From IMG/VR virus record IMGVR_UViG_3300027801_000035, positions 1 to 51,059 of that record: a DNA stretch of 51,059 nt. One strand, written 5' to 3'. The DNA is from a virus. The position numbers were made by a program, and so were the translations under genes. The notes under the pieces were generated by a model. The model was not told where the DNA came from. It did no database searches and was given only the letters and a program-made list of their open reading frames with translations. The first letter of the stretch is position 1. Each line of letters opens with the position of its first letter. Positions 17,920 to 25,610 of the stretch are shown here, piece after piece.

Positions 17920-17922
17920 ATA
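17915..17922 (+). promoter_or_regulatory. Possible variant late promoter (GATAAATA)
   Basis: One mismatch from TATAAATA, at the first base. The ATG of the 245-residue gene follows after 6 nt, the same geometry as the exact leaderless-type boxes. It overlaps the end of the preceding gene. Confidence 0.4.
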
Positions 17923-17928
17923 TAATAT

Positions 17929-18666
17929 ATGAGCGATATACAAAATTTTAATGATTTCAATAACGTTACAGAGCCGACTGAGGCTGGAACTAATGCTGCT
18001 GGTGTTTTACTTAGCGATACATTCGAAAATTGGCGAGAAAAGACTAATGGTATTATAGCTGAGATCAACGTTTTGGCAACGCAGCTTAACACCCAAGTGG
18101 ACGTTCCATTGAGTGGAATAGTTCAAGCATCTGGTAAAAAGCTTATAGGTAATGTAACAGGATCGACCGCGGATTTAGCAGAAATTAGTATTATTGCAGA
18201 GTCAGATAAAATCATTAGTAATGATAACGATACAACCATTCCTACATCAGCTGCTGTTCACGATTTTCAAGAAAAACGTTATATATCAGGGCGTGTTTCC
18301 TCAAGTGGTGTTGCTACTTCTCTCCATGGCATCTCTTCTGTCCGCGTGGGTACAGGGGCGTACAATATTACCGTCAACGGCAGTCACCAATTACCTGCTG
18401 GACAACGCTATACAGTTGTTGCACAACTAGCAATAGACTTGGCCCCGTATGGCGCCACTCAAAGCAGGATTAACAATCAATTCCAGATTCAACTTTTTCA
18501 GATAGATGATATTAGCGGTGATCCAGCATACAGAGCTGAAATATTTGAATTAGAATCTTACGAGGGCCACGGTGGTGGTAATGACGCCAACAGCGCCTCC
18601 TTTGTCAGTGTTAATCGCAGAGACTTTCCTTTTACTTTAATTGGTTTACCCGCCACTGATCAATAG
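17929..18666 (+). CDS. Putative tail fibre or baseplate appendage protein
   Basis: 245 residues. The N-terminal part (TNAAGVLLSDTFENWREKTN, then GIIAEINVLATQLN) is a helical start I associate with short structural proteins in marine T4-like tails. The middle (LAEISIIAESDKIISNDNDT) resembles fibre shaft sequence. The C-terminal 125 residues (from about RVSSSGVATSLHGISSVRVG) are beta-rich and use more GC-rich codons than the N-terminal half, suggesting an exchanged receptor-facing domain. It lies between baseplate and fibre genes, so a minor appendage is plausible. No enzymatic motif is visible. Confidence 0.55.
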   Translation: MSDIQNFNDFNNVTEPTEAGTNAAGVLLSDTFENWREKTNGIIAEINVLATQLNTQVDVPLSGIVQASGKKLIGNVTGSTADLAEISIIAESDKIISNDNDTTIPTSAAVHDFQEKRYISGRVSSSGVATSLHGISSVRVGTGAYNITVNGSHQLPAGQRYTVVAQLAIDLAPYGATQSRINNQFQIQLFQIDDISGDPAYRAEIFELESYEGHGGGNDANSASFVSVNRRDFPFTLIGLPATDQ

Positions 18667-18681
18667 CTGCGCGTAAAGTAA

Positions 18682-18689
18682 TATAAATA
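18682..18689 (+). promoter_or_regulatory. Late promoter for the 151-residue gene (leaderless type)
   Basis: Exact TATAAATA with ATG after 6 nt (ATAATA). No Shine-Dalgarno sequence is possible in that space. Confidence 0.75.
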
Positions 18690-18695
18690 ATAATA

Positions 18696-19151
18696 ATGGC
18701 AATAAATTATTATTTACGATGCGAAAAAGTTGGAGGAGGATTATGCTTCGTATCAACTATAGAAAAGTTACCACTAAGCGATAAATGTAAGTTGGTAGAT
18801 ATTGAAGATAAGACAACAAAGCTTTACATAAAATACGTAGATTGTTGTTTCATAAACAAAAAGGGTGAAGTATACTTTGACGCAGTCAAAGTGCTAAGTT
18901 TGCGTTTAGAGGAGTTTAAGAGAAATTTGGATAGAACATTATCTACGCTTAGAAAATTTTTAGTTGAAGCACACGCTTTAAATAATAACGATGTTGTTAA
19001 AGAAATTACTGAAGATATAAATGATTTAGTTAATTGTTTAAATCGTGATTTTTCTGCTATTGACAATATCGAGGATTTAGACAATCTTTCTATTCCTGAA
19101 TTGGCGTTTGATCATTATACACACTATATGAATAAACTATACAATGTATAA
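18696..19151 (+). CDS. Hypothetical protein, mixed beta N terminus and helical C terminus
   Basis: 151 residues, not recognised. The first 65 residues look beta-rich with several cysteines (C9, C17, C27 and a CC pair near 50). Residues 65-130 form charged helices (LRLEEFKRNLDRTLSTLRKF, then EITEDINDLVNCLNRDFSAI). A late promoter directly precedes it, so it is made late with the tail proteins. It overlaps the next gene by 8 bp, which suggests co-translation with the oxygenase-like protein. It could be a structural, assembly or modifying protein; nothing in the sequence decides. Confidence 0.6.
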   Translation: MAINYYLRCEKVGGGLCFVSTIEKLPLSDKCKLVDIEDKTTKLYIKYVDCCFINKKGEVYFDAVKVLSLRLEEFKRNLDRTLSTLRKFLVEAHALNNNDVVKEITEDINDLVNCLNRDFSAIDNIEDLDNLSIPELAFDHYTHYMNKLYNV

Positions 19152-19674
19152 GTCTTACGATATTGGCAAAAGAGGTGTTCCGCTCTTAGTAGATGGTGAT
19201 TTACTAAAAACCAAATTTGAAAAGTTAGCAACTAAAGAATACTACAACGCGCTTTCTGCTAATGAAAGAGATGGCAAAATTGACCCGTATTCTGCTCTCG
19301 GTGATTCAGTAAAGATGCGGCCAATTCACAGCTCAGATCAAAAGGAAATAAGCAGATTACTAAAAAGGTGTTTTCCAAATATCACATTTAGATTGTCTGG
19401 CTTTTTCATATACGGACCTGGCGATTATATGAGTGAACATACAAACTCAAACGATCCAGGAAATACGATGTACATCACATACGCGACTGGCGAATCAAGT
19501 TTTTCATATCGGTTTGACCCTTCTGAAGAATTCGTTAAAACATCAGATATGAAAAACGATATCACCTTAAGAACATTTAGTCTTACAGGTGAAGGTCCTT
19601 TTACACACCACAAAGTTGATTGCGAAAGTGGATATAGGCTTTCAATCGGCATGAGATATGTTCAAATCAAATGA
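19144..19674 (+). CDS. 2-oxoglutarate/Fe(II) oxygenase-like protein with HxN in place of HxD
   Basis: 176 residues. The C-terminal 90 residues have the layout of the double-stranded beta-helix oxygenases: H99-T-N101 after GPGDYMSE, then TMYITYATGESSF, then H155/H156, then R165-L-S167 in the usual place for binding the 2-oxoglutarate carboxylate. In the family the first motif is normally H-x-D/E. Here it is H-T-N, so iron binding may be altered or lost. Phage members near tail genes are often guessed to hydroxylate virion proteins, but no substrate is known here. It overlaps both the 18696 gene (8 bp) and the ParB-like gene (17 bp), forming a tight three-gene cassette under a late promoter. 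Fold assignment is by motif reading only. Confidence 0.55.
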   Translation: MYKSYDIGKRGVPLLVDGDLLKTKFEKLATKEYYNALSANERDGKIDPYSALGDSVKMRPIHSSDQKEISRLLKRCFPNITFRLSGFFIYGPGDYMSEHTNSNDPGNTMYITYATGESSFSYRFDPSEEFVKTSDMKNDITLRTFSLTGEGPFTHHKVDCESGYRLSIGMRYVQIK

Positions 19675-20044
19675 AGTATTTAGTGATCACTGCATTTTCA
19701 AAAATGGTGATATCGTAGGTTGGGTTGATGTTACTTCATTAATGTTTACGCTCCGCGCGTTAAACAAAATAGAATACCAGAAAAGTTATACTATTAAAGA
19801 TACTACGTTGAAAAACGATGACTTTAAAAAAGCCACATTAGAGTACTACGAAAAACATGGTATATGCGATAGACCGATTGTTGTAACAACAAAAAACTTT
19901 TGTTTAGATGGCAGACACCGAGTGCACGCTAGTCGTTTGAAAGGCAAACTGCATATTAAAGCATATATAGTTCCTCATAATCTAATAGAAACTTTTTATA
20001 AAGAAATCACGCAAGTAGTAAATCGCAGGAGTATAAATAGATAA
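19658..20044 (+). CDS. Small ParB-like domain protein
   Basis: 128 residues. Residues 71-100 (RPIVVTTKNFCLDGRHRVHA) carry the ParB/sulfiredoxin-fold signature, with D84-G-R-H-R88 corresponding to the nucleotide-binding loop of ParB-like NTPase/nuclease domains. There is no helix-turn-helix or centromere-binding region, so a partition role is unlikely. Stand-alone ParB-like domains occur in many phages with unclear function. It overlaps the oxygenase-like gene by 17 bp, and its 3' end contains the late promoter of the next gene. The unusual late expression beside fibre genes suggests a modifying or assembly role, which is speculative. Confidence 0.6.
   Translation: MFKSNEVFSDHCIFKNGDIVGWVDVTSLMFTLRALNKIEYQKSYTIKDTTLKNDDFKKATLEYYEKHGICDRPIVVTTKNFCLDGRHRVHASRLKGKLHIKAYIVPHNLIETFYKEITQVVNRRSINR
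20032..20039 (+). promoter_or_regulatory. Late promoter for the 115-residue structural gene (leaderless type)
   Basis: Exact TATAAATA inside the last codons of the ParB-like gene; ATG follows after 6 nt (GATAAC). Confidence 0.75.
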
Positions 20045-20045
20045 C

Positions 20046-20393
20046 ATGGCTACTTACTCAAATTTATACATAGATCAAGGGTCGGACTTTAATGCGACTA
20101 TAGACTTATCTCAAACAACTGGTTCTTTAAATCTGACAGGATACACCGGTGCAGGTACAATTGCAAAATCTTACGATGGAACAAGTAAAGGAAGTTTTAC
20201 TGTAGTAGTAGATTCTACTGATAACGAACTTGACTTATCTTTAACTGCAGCTCAGACTGCGGCGTTAAAACCAGGAAGATATGTATATGATGTGATAATA
20301 AAGTCTGCAGCTGGTGTGATTACTCGTGTTTTAGAAGGCCAGCTGAATGTTACGCCCGGAGTAACATTTGATTCTTCAGCCCCTGAGACATAA
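20046..20393 (+). CDS. Small beta-sandwich virion protein
   Basis: 115 residues starting MATYSNLYIDQGSDFNATID, with the middle LSLTAAQTAALKPGRYVYDV and the end EGQLNVTPGVT. This pattern is common in small structural proteins next to tail fibre genes of marine myoviruses. It reads as one immunoglobulin-like or BppU-N-like beta domain. No catalytic motif is present. It is 3 bp ahead of the 1737-residue fibre gene and shares its late promoter, so it may cap, collar or attach that fibre. The link to the fibre rests on position only. Confidence 0.65.
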   Translation: MATYSNLYIDQGSDFNATIDLSQTTGSLNLTGYTGAGTIAKSYDGTSKGSFTVVVDSTDNELDLSLTAAQTAALKPGRYVYDVIIKSAAGVITRVLEGQLNVTPGVTFDSSAPET

Positions 20394-20396
20394 GAA

Positions 20397-23300
20397 ATGG
20401 CAACTATTAAATCAACTGTTACAACAGAGAATAGGATTAACGCCAATGTTAGTCCACCTTCTAAAATAGTACCAAAAAATGTGGTGCTTCATGATGTCAC
20501 TGCAGCGTCTGTTGGTTTAGAAAATGTAGATAATACGAGTGATATTAATAAACCTGTATCTACTGCTACACAAACTGCTTTAGATTTAAAGGCGAATCAA
20601 AGTACAACTTACACCAAGACTGAAGTTGATGCTGAAGTAACCGCGGCATCAACTTCAGCTTCTTTAGCTTTAACAGCCCACGGCGATTTAACAAATAATC
20701 CTCATAGTGTAACAGCTACTCAGATTGGTTTAGGTAATGTAGAAAATAAATCAGCAGCAACTATTATTGGCGAGATAGTTGATAGCGATATACCAAGTAC
20801 TATTACTCGAGATTCAGAACTTAGCGCTCATACATCTTTAACTAATAATCCTCATAGTGTTACTAAAACTCAAGTAAGTTTAGGTAATGTTACTAATGAG
20901 TCAAAGACTACGATGTTTACCGACCCGACATTTACCGGTAATCCGCAATCAAATGCAGCACCAACTTCAAACGATCATTTAACAAATAAAACTTATGTTG
21001 ATACTCAAGTTGCGGGTGTAGTTGATTCCGCTCCTGAAGCATTAGATACTCTAAACGAACTTGCTGCAGCTCTTGGTGATGATGCTAATTTTGCAACTAC
21101 TACTGCTACATCTATTGGTGAAAAATTAGCGAAGGCAAGCAACTTATCAGATTTAGCAGATGATGCTACCGCAAGAACTAATTTAGGATTAGGCAGTGTT
21201 GATAATAAATCTTCTGCCACAATACGTGGTGAAATTGTTGATGGTGATATACCAAGTACTATAGCAAGAGATAGCGAACTAACAGCACACACCTCTTTAA
21301 CAGATAATCCTCATAGTGTTACTAAGACACAAGTTGGATTAGGTAATGTAGAAGATAAATCTTCTGCCACAATACGTACTGAAATAGTTGATTCAAATAT
21401 ACCAAGTACAATAACAAGAGATAGTGAATTAAATGCACATACATCTTTAACAAATAATCCTCATAGTGTTACTAAAGCACAAGTTGGATTGGGTAATGTA
21501 GAAAATAAATCTTCTGCCACAATACGTAGTGAAATAGTTGACGGCGATATACCAAGTACTATTACTCGAGATTCAGAACTAAGTGCTCATACTAGTTTAA
21601 CTAACAATCCTCATAGTGTTACTAAAGCACACGTTGGATTACCTAACGTAGAAGATAAGTCAGCAGCAACTATTATTGGCGAGATAGTTGATGGTGATAT
21701 ACCAAGTACTATAGCAAGAGATAGCGAACTAAGTGCTCATACTAGTTTAACTAACAATCCTCATAGTGTTACTAAAGCACAAGTTGGATTAACTAATGTA
21801 GATAATACAAGTGATATTAATAAACCTATATCTACTGCTACACAAACTGCTTTAGCTGGAAAGCAAGACACTTTAACTTTCGGTAGACTTAACACGAATG
21901 CTGTTAAGATTGATAATACTTCTGCCGCGGCAAATCCTGGTGATATTTGCAAGTTTGCGGGTAATGGTATTATGCCTTACACTTTCCTAGATATAAAATA
22001 TGATTTGGGTCTACCGGTTATTGAGGCAACTCTTCTTGATAAAGCTAACAAAGCATCACCTGAATTTACTGGTAATGTAGGTATAGGTTTAAGTGGCGCG
22101 TCGTCTGAAGCATTAGATATGAACGGTCACTTTAGATTAAAAATATCATCTGCAAATCGTACAGCAGGGAAAAGTGTAGCTTTAATTAAAAGCGATGATA
22201 AGACTGCGGCAAACTTAAGAGTTGAAGGACCGGTTGCTGTCACTCACGATTTGTTTAAAAACAGTGGAGTAGATAACGGGTTTGCAGATAACTCAAATCA
22301 CTTTCATACAATACAAAAGATTAATCGTATTACTCAGCAGTCCGGTTCAGGCACTGCAAACGAAAGAGTACAAGAACAGTATTACGCGATTGAGAATAAT
22401 AATCTTAAAAATAGTAAAGCCGCATTTTGGAATTGGCACCGTGTGTCAAAGGAAGTTTCTAGCACTGCTGTAGCTTTAACTAATCTAGTTGGATGGAACG
22501 TCTCAGGCATCCAAGATAGTAGTAATAGAACAGCTACATCGCAGGTATCATTTCCAACAGGAGGTGCTGAAGCCACTACATTTACGTTTGACACGGCTGG
22601 TAATAATCCATTTACGTTAAATGACGTATTACAAATAGCAATTAGTATAGATTTTGAAGGTGCGATTGTAGCAGCAACGCTTTTTGCTAAAGTTACCGCA
22701 GTAAGTGGAGCAACTGCTACAGTTGTTCTTTATGGTGGTAATTATAAATCAACAGATGAGGTTGCTGATGGAAATAGTCAAACTGCTCTTACAAATAACT
22801 TTACTGTTGAAAAAATTGATACAACACAATATATAGCACTCTCGAGTGGATTCGGTATTGATGTGTTAAGCGACTCTACAAGAACAACAACCACAGATAC
22901 TTTTTCTCTTACCTTTGCATCTGCTCATAGCCTTCAATTAAATGATACTGTCACAATTATTACCGATAGCAGTGGAGGATTTCAAGCTGCTGAAGTAGCC
23001 TTCGTAAAAGAAGTTACAAGTACTACTGCAGCTAAGTTTGTCTATGGTAGAGTATTTGAACCAGAAAGTCGATTGGCACTAGGCGATCTTGGTTCTGGTC
23101 AAGTTGTCGGAGTACTAAAAGGAACACTTGATGGTCTTCATAGATTTACTGCTGGTGATCAGTTAATGCACTTTAATGCAGATAACGAAGGTCGATACAA
23201 AAGTTATCAAATAGGACCAGGGTCTGAGGTTGGTGCAGATTGTATTGCAATTGGTAAGAACGTTTACAATAAAGACGCTTCGACTATTAAGATTGGTTAC

Positions 23301-25610
23301 GATAATAATATGTTGAATATTGATTCTGCTGGAATTGATGTTGCAGGAACAGTTAATACTACTGGAAATATAACAGCACCTCGACTAATTACAAACGAAA
23401 TACAGTGTGTAGGTACTACAACAGGAACAGCACAGCCAATAACATACGACGCTAAAGAACATCGCTTCAGAGATTACGATGAAACACCTAGTAACTTAAT
23501 GGTGATTAAGAAAGTTGATGGTGTACCAATTGGTAAAGTTGGTATCAATCACAACAATCCAGTTTCTGCATTACATGTTGTAGGCGGACACACGGCAGGT
23601 GGTGGTATTCCAAATGAAGCATTACGAGTTGTAGGCTCTGGTTTATTCACTTCAACTGATGAGATTGCTTTGGTTGTTGCACGAGATACAAACAACACTG
23701 TAAGCACTAATGGTGGCCACGTCCTAAAGTTAAAACAGGATGTTAGTACTGCATCTACTTCCAATAAAGAAGAATTGAATATTGGATTTGTTGGTAGTGG
23801 CGGTGGAGGAATATATACGAACTCAACCTCACTCGCAGCATACATAGACGTCCAAAACTCTAAAAGTTTCGAAATTGCAGTTGGCGGAAAGAAAGCACTT
23901 TCGTTACACCCAACAGTTGGGTACGCAACATTTAGTAATGGCGCATTGTTTAATGGTGATATTGCTATAACAGATAAAATTATACATAGTGGTGATTCAG
24001 GCACTGCTTTAAGATTCCCATCTAACGATATATTTACAATTGAAACCGGTGGAGCTGAAAGAGTAAGAGTGGGTGCCTCGGGTCTTGTCACAATAGCTGG
24101 TGACTTACAGGTTAATGGAATAACCACAACAGTTAACCAAACTAACCTTGATGTGTCAGATAACATTATTGGACTTAATCGAGGTTCATCGACAAATGCA
24201 AATGACTCAGGTATTATTATTGAAAGAGGAAGTACTGGAGACAACGCAGCAATACTTTGGGATGAATCTGAAGATTACTTTCACGTAGGAACTACAGCAT
24301 CAGATGCAAGCTCAACTGGTAATATTGCGGTTGCAACAGGAAATTTATATGCTACAATAGCAAAAGCAGCTCAACCAAATATTACAAGTGTTGGTACATT
24401 AACAGGTTTAAGTGTAAGTGGTAATGTTGGTGTAGGAGTTACTGCTCCTACTAGTAAATTACATGTAAAAAATACAAGTGCAGGCAATGTTCTTCGTCAA
24501 CTTCGATTACACAACGATTCGACCACTGCTGGTACCGGTGCAGGTATAGCATTTACTAATAGCACATCTGAAACTTTCGTTGGCGCGTCTATAGATTCTG
24601 TTAGAACTACTTCTACTGCAAATGGTAATCTAGTATTCTCTACTCGAGCAGATGCCACTGCGAATGATGATAATGCCGTCGTTGAAAGAATGCGTATTAA
24701 CCCTACAGGCGAAGTTGGTATTGGTAAGACTGCTACTGCAGGAGTTGAATTGGATGTTAACGGTGATATTGCAGCAAGTGGAAATATTACAGGAACTCTT
24801 GGAACTGCAGCTCAAACCGCTATTACAAGCGTTGGTACATTGACAGGTTTAACAGTTAGCGGAGCGGTAACTATTGATTCACAAACACTAACGGTTGATT
24901 CAACTAATAACAGAGTTGGTGTAGGAACTAACGCTCCAGGAGCACCATTACACATAAGAAAAAGTGCGGGGGGTGGTACTCTCATCCGTCAGCTTCGACT
25001 AACTAATGACACTAACGCGCAAGGCACTGGTTCAGGTATAATATTTAATAATGCTGATAACGGCGGGGAGGGTCATGGTGATTTTATCAATGCAGCCATA
25101 GATTCTATCGATACTGAATCAGGACTGAGAAGTGGTAATCTAGTATTCTCTACTCGACCCAATAGTACTGGTGGTGATGCTGCTGTTATTGAAAGAATGC
25201 GTATTAACGCTACAGGCGAAGTTGGTATTGGTAAAACTGCTACTACTGGAGTTGAATTGGATGTTAACGGTGATATTGCAGCAAGTGGTACTGTTAATGC
25301 TAAAGGGTTCTCATTAAACGCAAATACATTTACAGTTGTATCGACTACCTCTACACTCGCAGCATCTACAAATGGATTAACAGTAATACTGCAAAATACT
25401 GGTCCTATTACTATCACACTTCCAACATTAGCAGCAGGCCACGTAACAACATTTATTTCAGAAACCAACAATGACGTTACATTCGTTGCTGATACAGGAA
25501 TTACAGTCAATTCATTTAATGGGGCCAATACTACTGCAGGCATATTTGCTCAATGCCAAGTAATATATAAAACAACTGCAATCGCATTCCTTGGAGGTAA
25601 TCTAGTATGA
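20397..25610 (+). CDS. Long tail fibre with tandem 50-residue repeats
   Basis: 1737 residues. Residues about 40-490 form the shaft with six copies of a 50-residue unit built on NNPHSVTKAQVGLGNVENKS, SATIRSEIVDGDIPSTI and RDSELSAHTSLT. A DNTSDINKPxSTATQTAL segment brackets the array at both ends. A different insert (TDPTFTGNPQSNAAPTSNDH onwards) splits copies 2 and 3. The middle is beta-rich. The C-terminal 430 residues hold two copies of a long module ending in ERMRINPTGEVGIGKTATAG, then VELDVNGDIAASG, as in fibres that continue into a tip. No peptidase_S74 chaperone tail is visible. It overlaps the next gene by 4 bp (ATGA). It is the best candidate for the main long fibre. Confidence 0.82.
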   Translation: MATIKSTVTTENRINANVSPPSKIVPKNVVLHDVTAASVGLENVDNTSDINKPVSTATQTALDLKANQSTTYTKTEVDAEVTAASTSASLALTAHGDLTNNPHSVTATQIGLGNVENKSAATIIGEIVDSDIPSTITRDSELSAHTSLTNNPHSVTKTQVSLGNVTNESKTTMFTDPTFTGNPQSNAAPTSNDHLTNKTYVDTQVAGVVDSAPEALDTLNELAAALGDDANFATTTATSIGEKLAKASNLSDLADDATARTNLGLGSVDNKSSATIRGEIVDGDIPSTIARDSELTAHTSLTDNPHSVTKTQVGLGNVEDKSSATIRTEIVDSNIPSTITRDSELNAHTSLTNNPHSVTKAQVGLGNVENKSSATIRSEIVDGDIPSTITRDSELSAHTSLTNNPHSVTKAHVGLPNVEDKSAATIIGEIVDGDIPSTIARDSELSAHTSLTNNPHSVTKAQVGLTNVDNTSDINKPISTATQTALAGKQDTLTFGRLNTNAVKIDNTSAAANPGDICKFAGNGIMPYTFLDIKYDLGLPVIEATLLDKANKASPEFTGNVGIGLSGASSEALDMNGHFRLKISSANRTAGKSVALIKSDDKTAANLRVEGPVAVTHDLFKNSGVDNGFADNSNHFHTIQKINRITQQSGSGTANERVQEQYYAIENNNLKNSKAAFWNWHRVSKEVSSTAVALTNLVGWNVSGIQDSSNRTATSQVSFPTGGAEATTFTFDTAGNNPFTLNDVLQIAISIDFEGAIVAATLFAKVTAVSGATATVVLYGGNYKSTDEVADGNSQTALTNNFTVEKIDTTQYIALSSGFGIDVLSDSTRTTTTDTFSLTFASAHSLQLNDTVTIITDSSGGFQAAEVAFVKEVTSTTAAKFVYGRVFEPESRLALGDLGSGQVVGVLKGTLDGLHRFTAGDQLMHFNADNEGRYKSYQIGPGSEVGADCIAIGKNVYNKDASTIKIGYDNNMLNIDSAGIDVAGTVNTTGNITAPRLITNEIQCVGTTTGTAQPITYDAKEHRFRDYDETPSNLMVIKKVDGVPIGKVGINHNNPVSALHVVGGHTAGGGIPNEALRVVGSGLFTSTDEIALVVARDTNNTVSTNGGHVLKLKQDVSTASTSNKEELNIGFVGSGGGGIYTNSTSLAAYIDVQNSKSFEIAVGGKKALSLHPTVGYATFSNGALFNGDIAITDKIIHSGDSGTALRFPSNDIFTIETGGAERVRVGASGLVTIAGDLQVNGITTTVNQTNLDVSDNIIGLNRGSSTNANDSGIIIERGSTGDNAAILWDESEDYFHVGTTASDASSTGNIAVATGNLYATIAKAAQPNITSVGTLTGLSVSGNVGVGVTAPTSKLHVKNTSAGNVLRQLRLHNDSTTAGTGAGIAFTNSTSETFVGASIDSVRTTSTANGNLVFSTRADATANDDNAVVERMRINPTGEVGIGKTATAGVELDVNGDIAASGNITGTLGTAAQTAITSVGTLTGLTVSGAVTIDSQTLTVDSTNNRVGVGTNAPGAPLHIRKSAGGGTLIRQLRLTNDTNAQGTGSGIIFNNADNGGEGHGDFINAAIDSIDTESGLRSGNLVFSTRPNSTGGDAAVIERMRINATGEVGIGKTATTGVELDVNGDIAASGTVNAKGFSLNANTFTVVSTTSTLAASTNGLTVILQNTGPITITLPTLAAGHVTTFISETNNDVTFVADTGITVNSFNGANTTAGIFAQCQVIYKTTAIAFLGGNLV
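20514..21860 (+). repeat. Tandem 150-bp repeats in the fibre gene
   Basis: Copies are spaced exactly 150 bp where adjacent. The shared core CCTCATAGTGT starts near 20700, 20850, 21309, 21459, 21609 and 21759. Flanking halves of a GTAGATAATAC-type segment occur near 20526 and 21798. The later four copies are nearly identical at DNA level, which favours recombination and copy-number change. Confidence 0.85.
24684..25288 (+). repeat. Duplicated segment near the fibre 3' end
   Basis: Positions 24684-24781 and 25191-25288 are almost identical over 98 bp (starting GAAAGAATGCGTATTAAC, ending GCAGCAAGTGG). A shorter identical stretch, GGTAATCTAGTATTCTC, precedes each. This marks a duplicated protein module of about 165 residues. 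Confidence 0.8.

Noticed and set aside
23549-24244. 231-codon open frame on the reverse strand within the 1737-residue fibre gene
   Set aside because: Low-complexity Pro/Ser/Val composition typical of a shadow frame opposite Thr/Gly/Asn-rich fibre sequence; no promoter or ribosome binding site.
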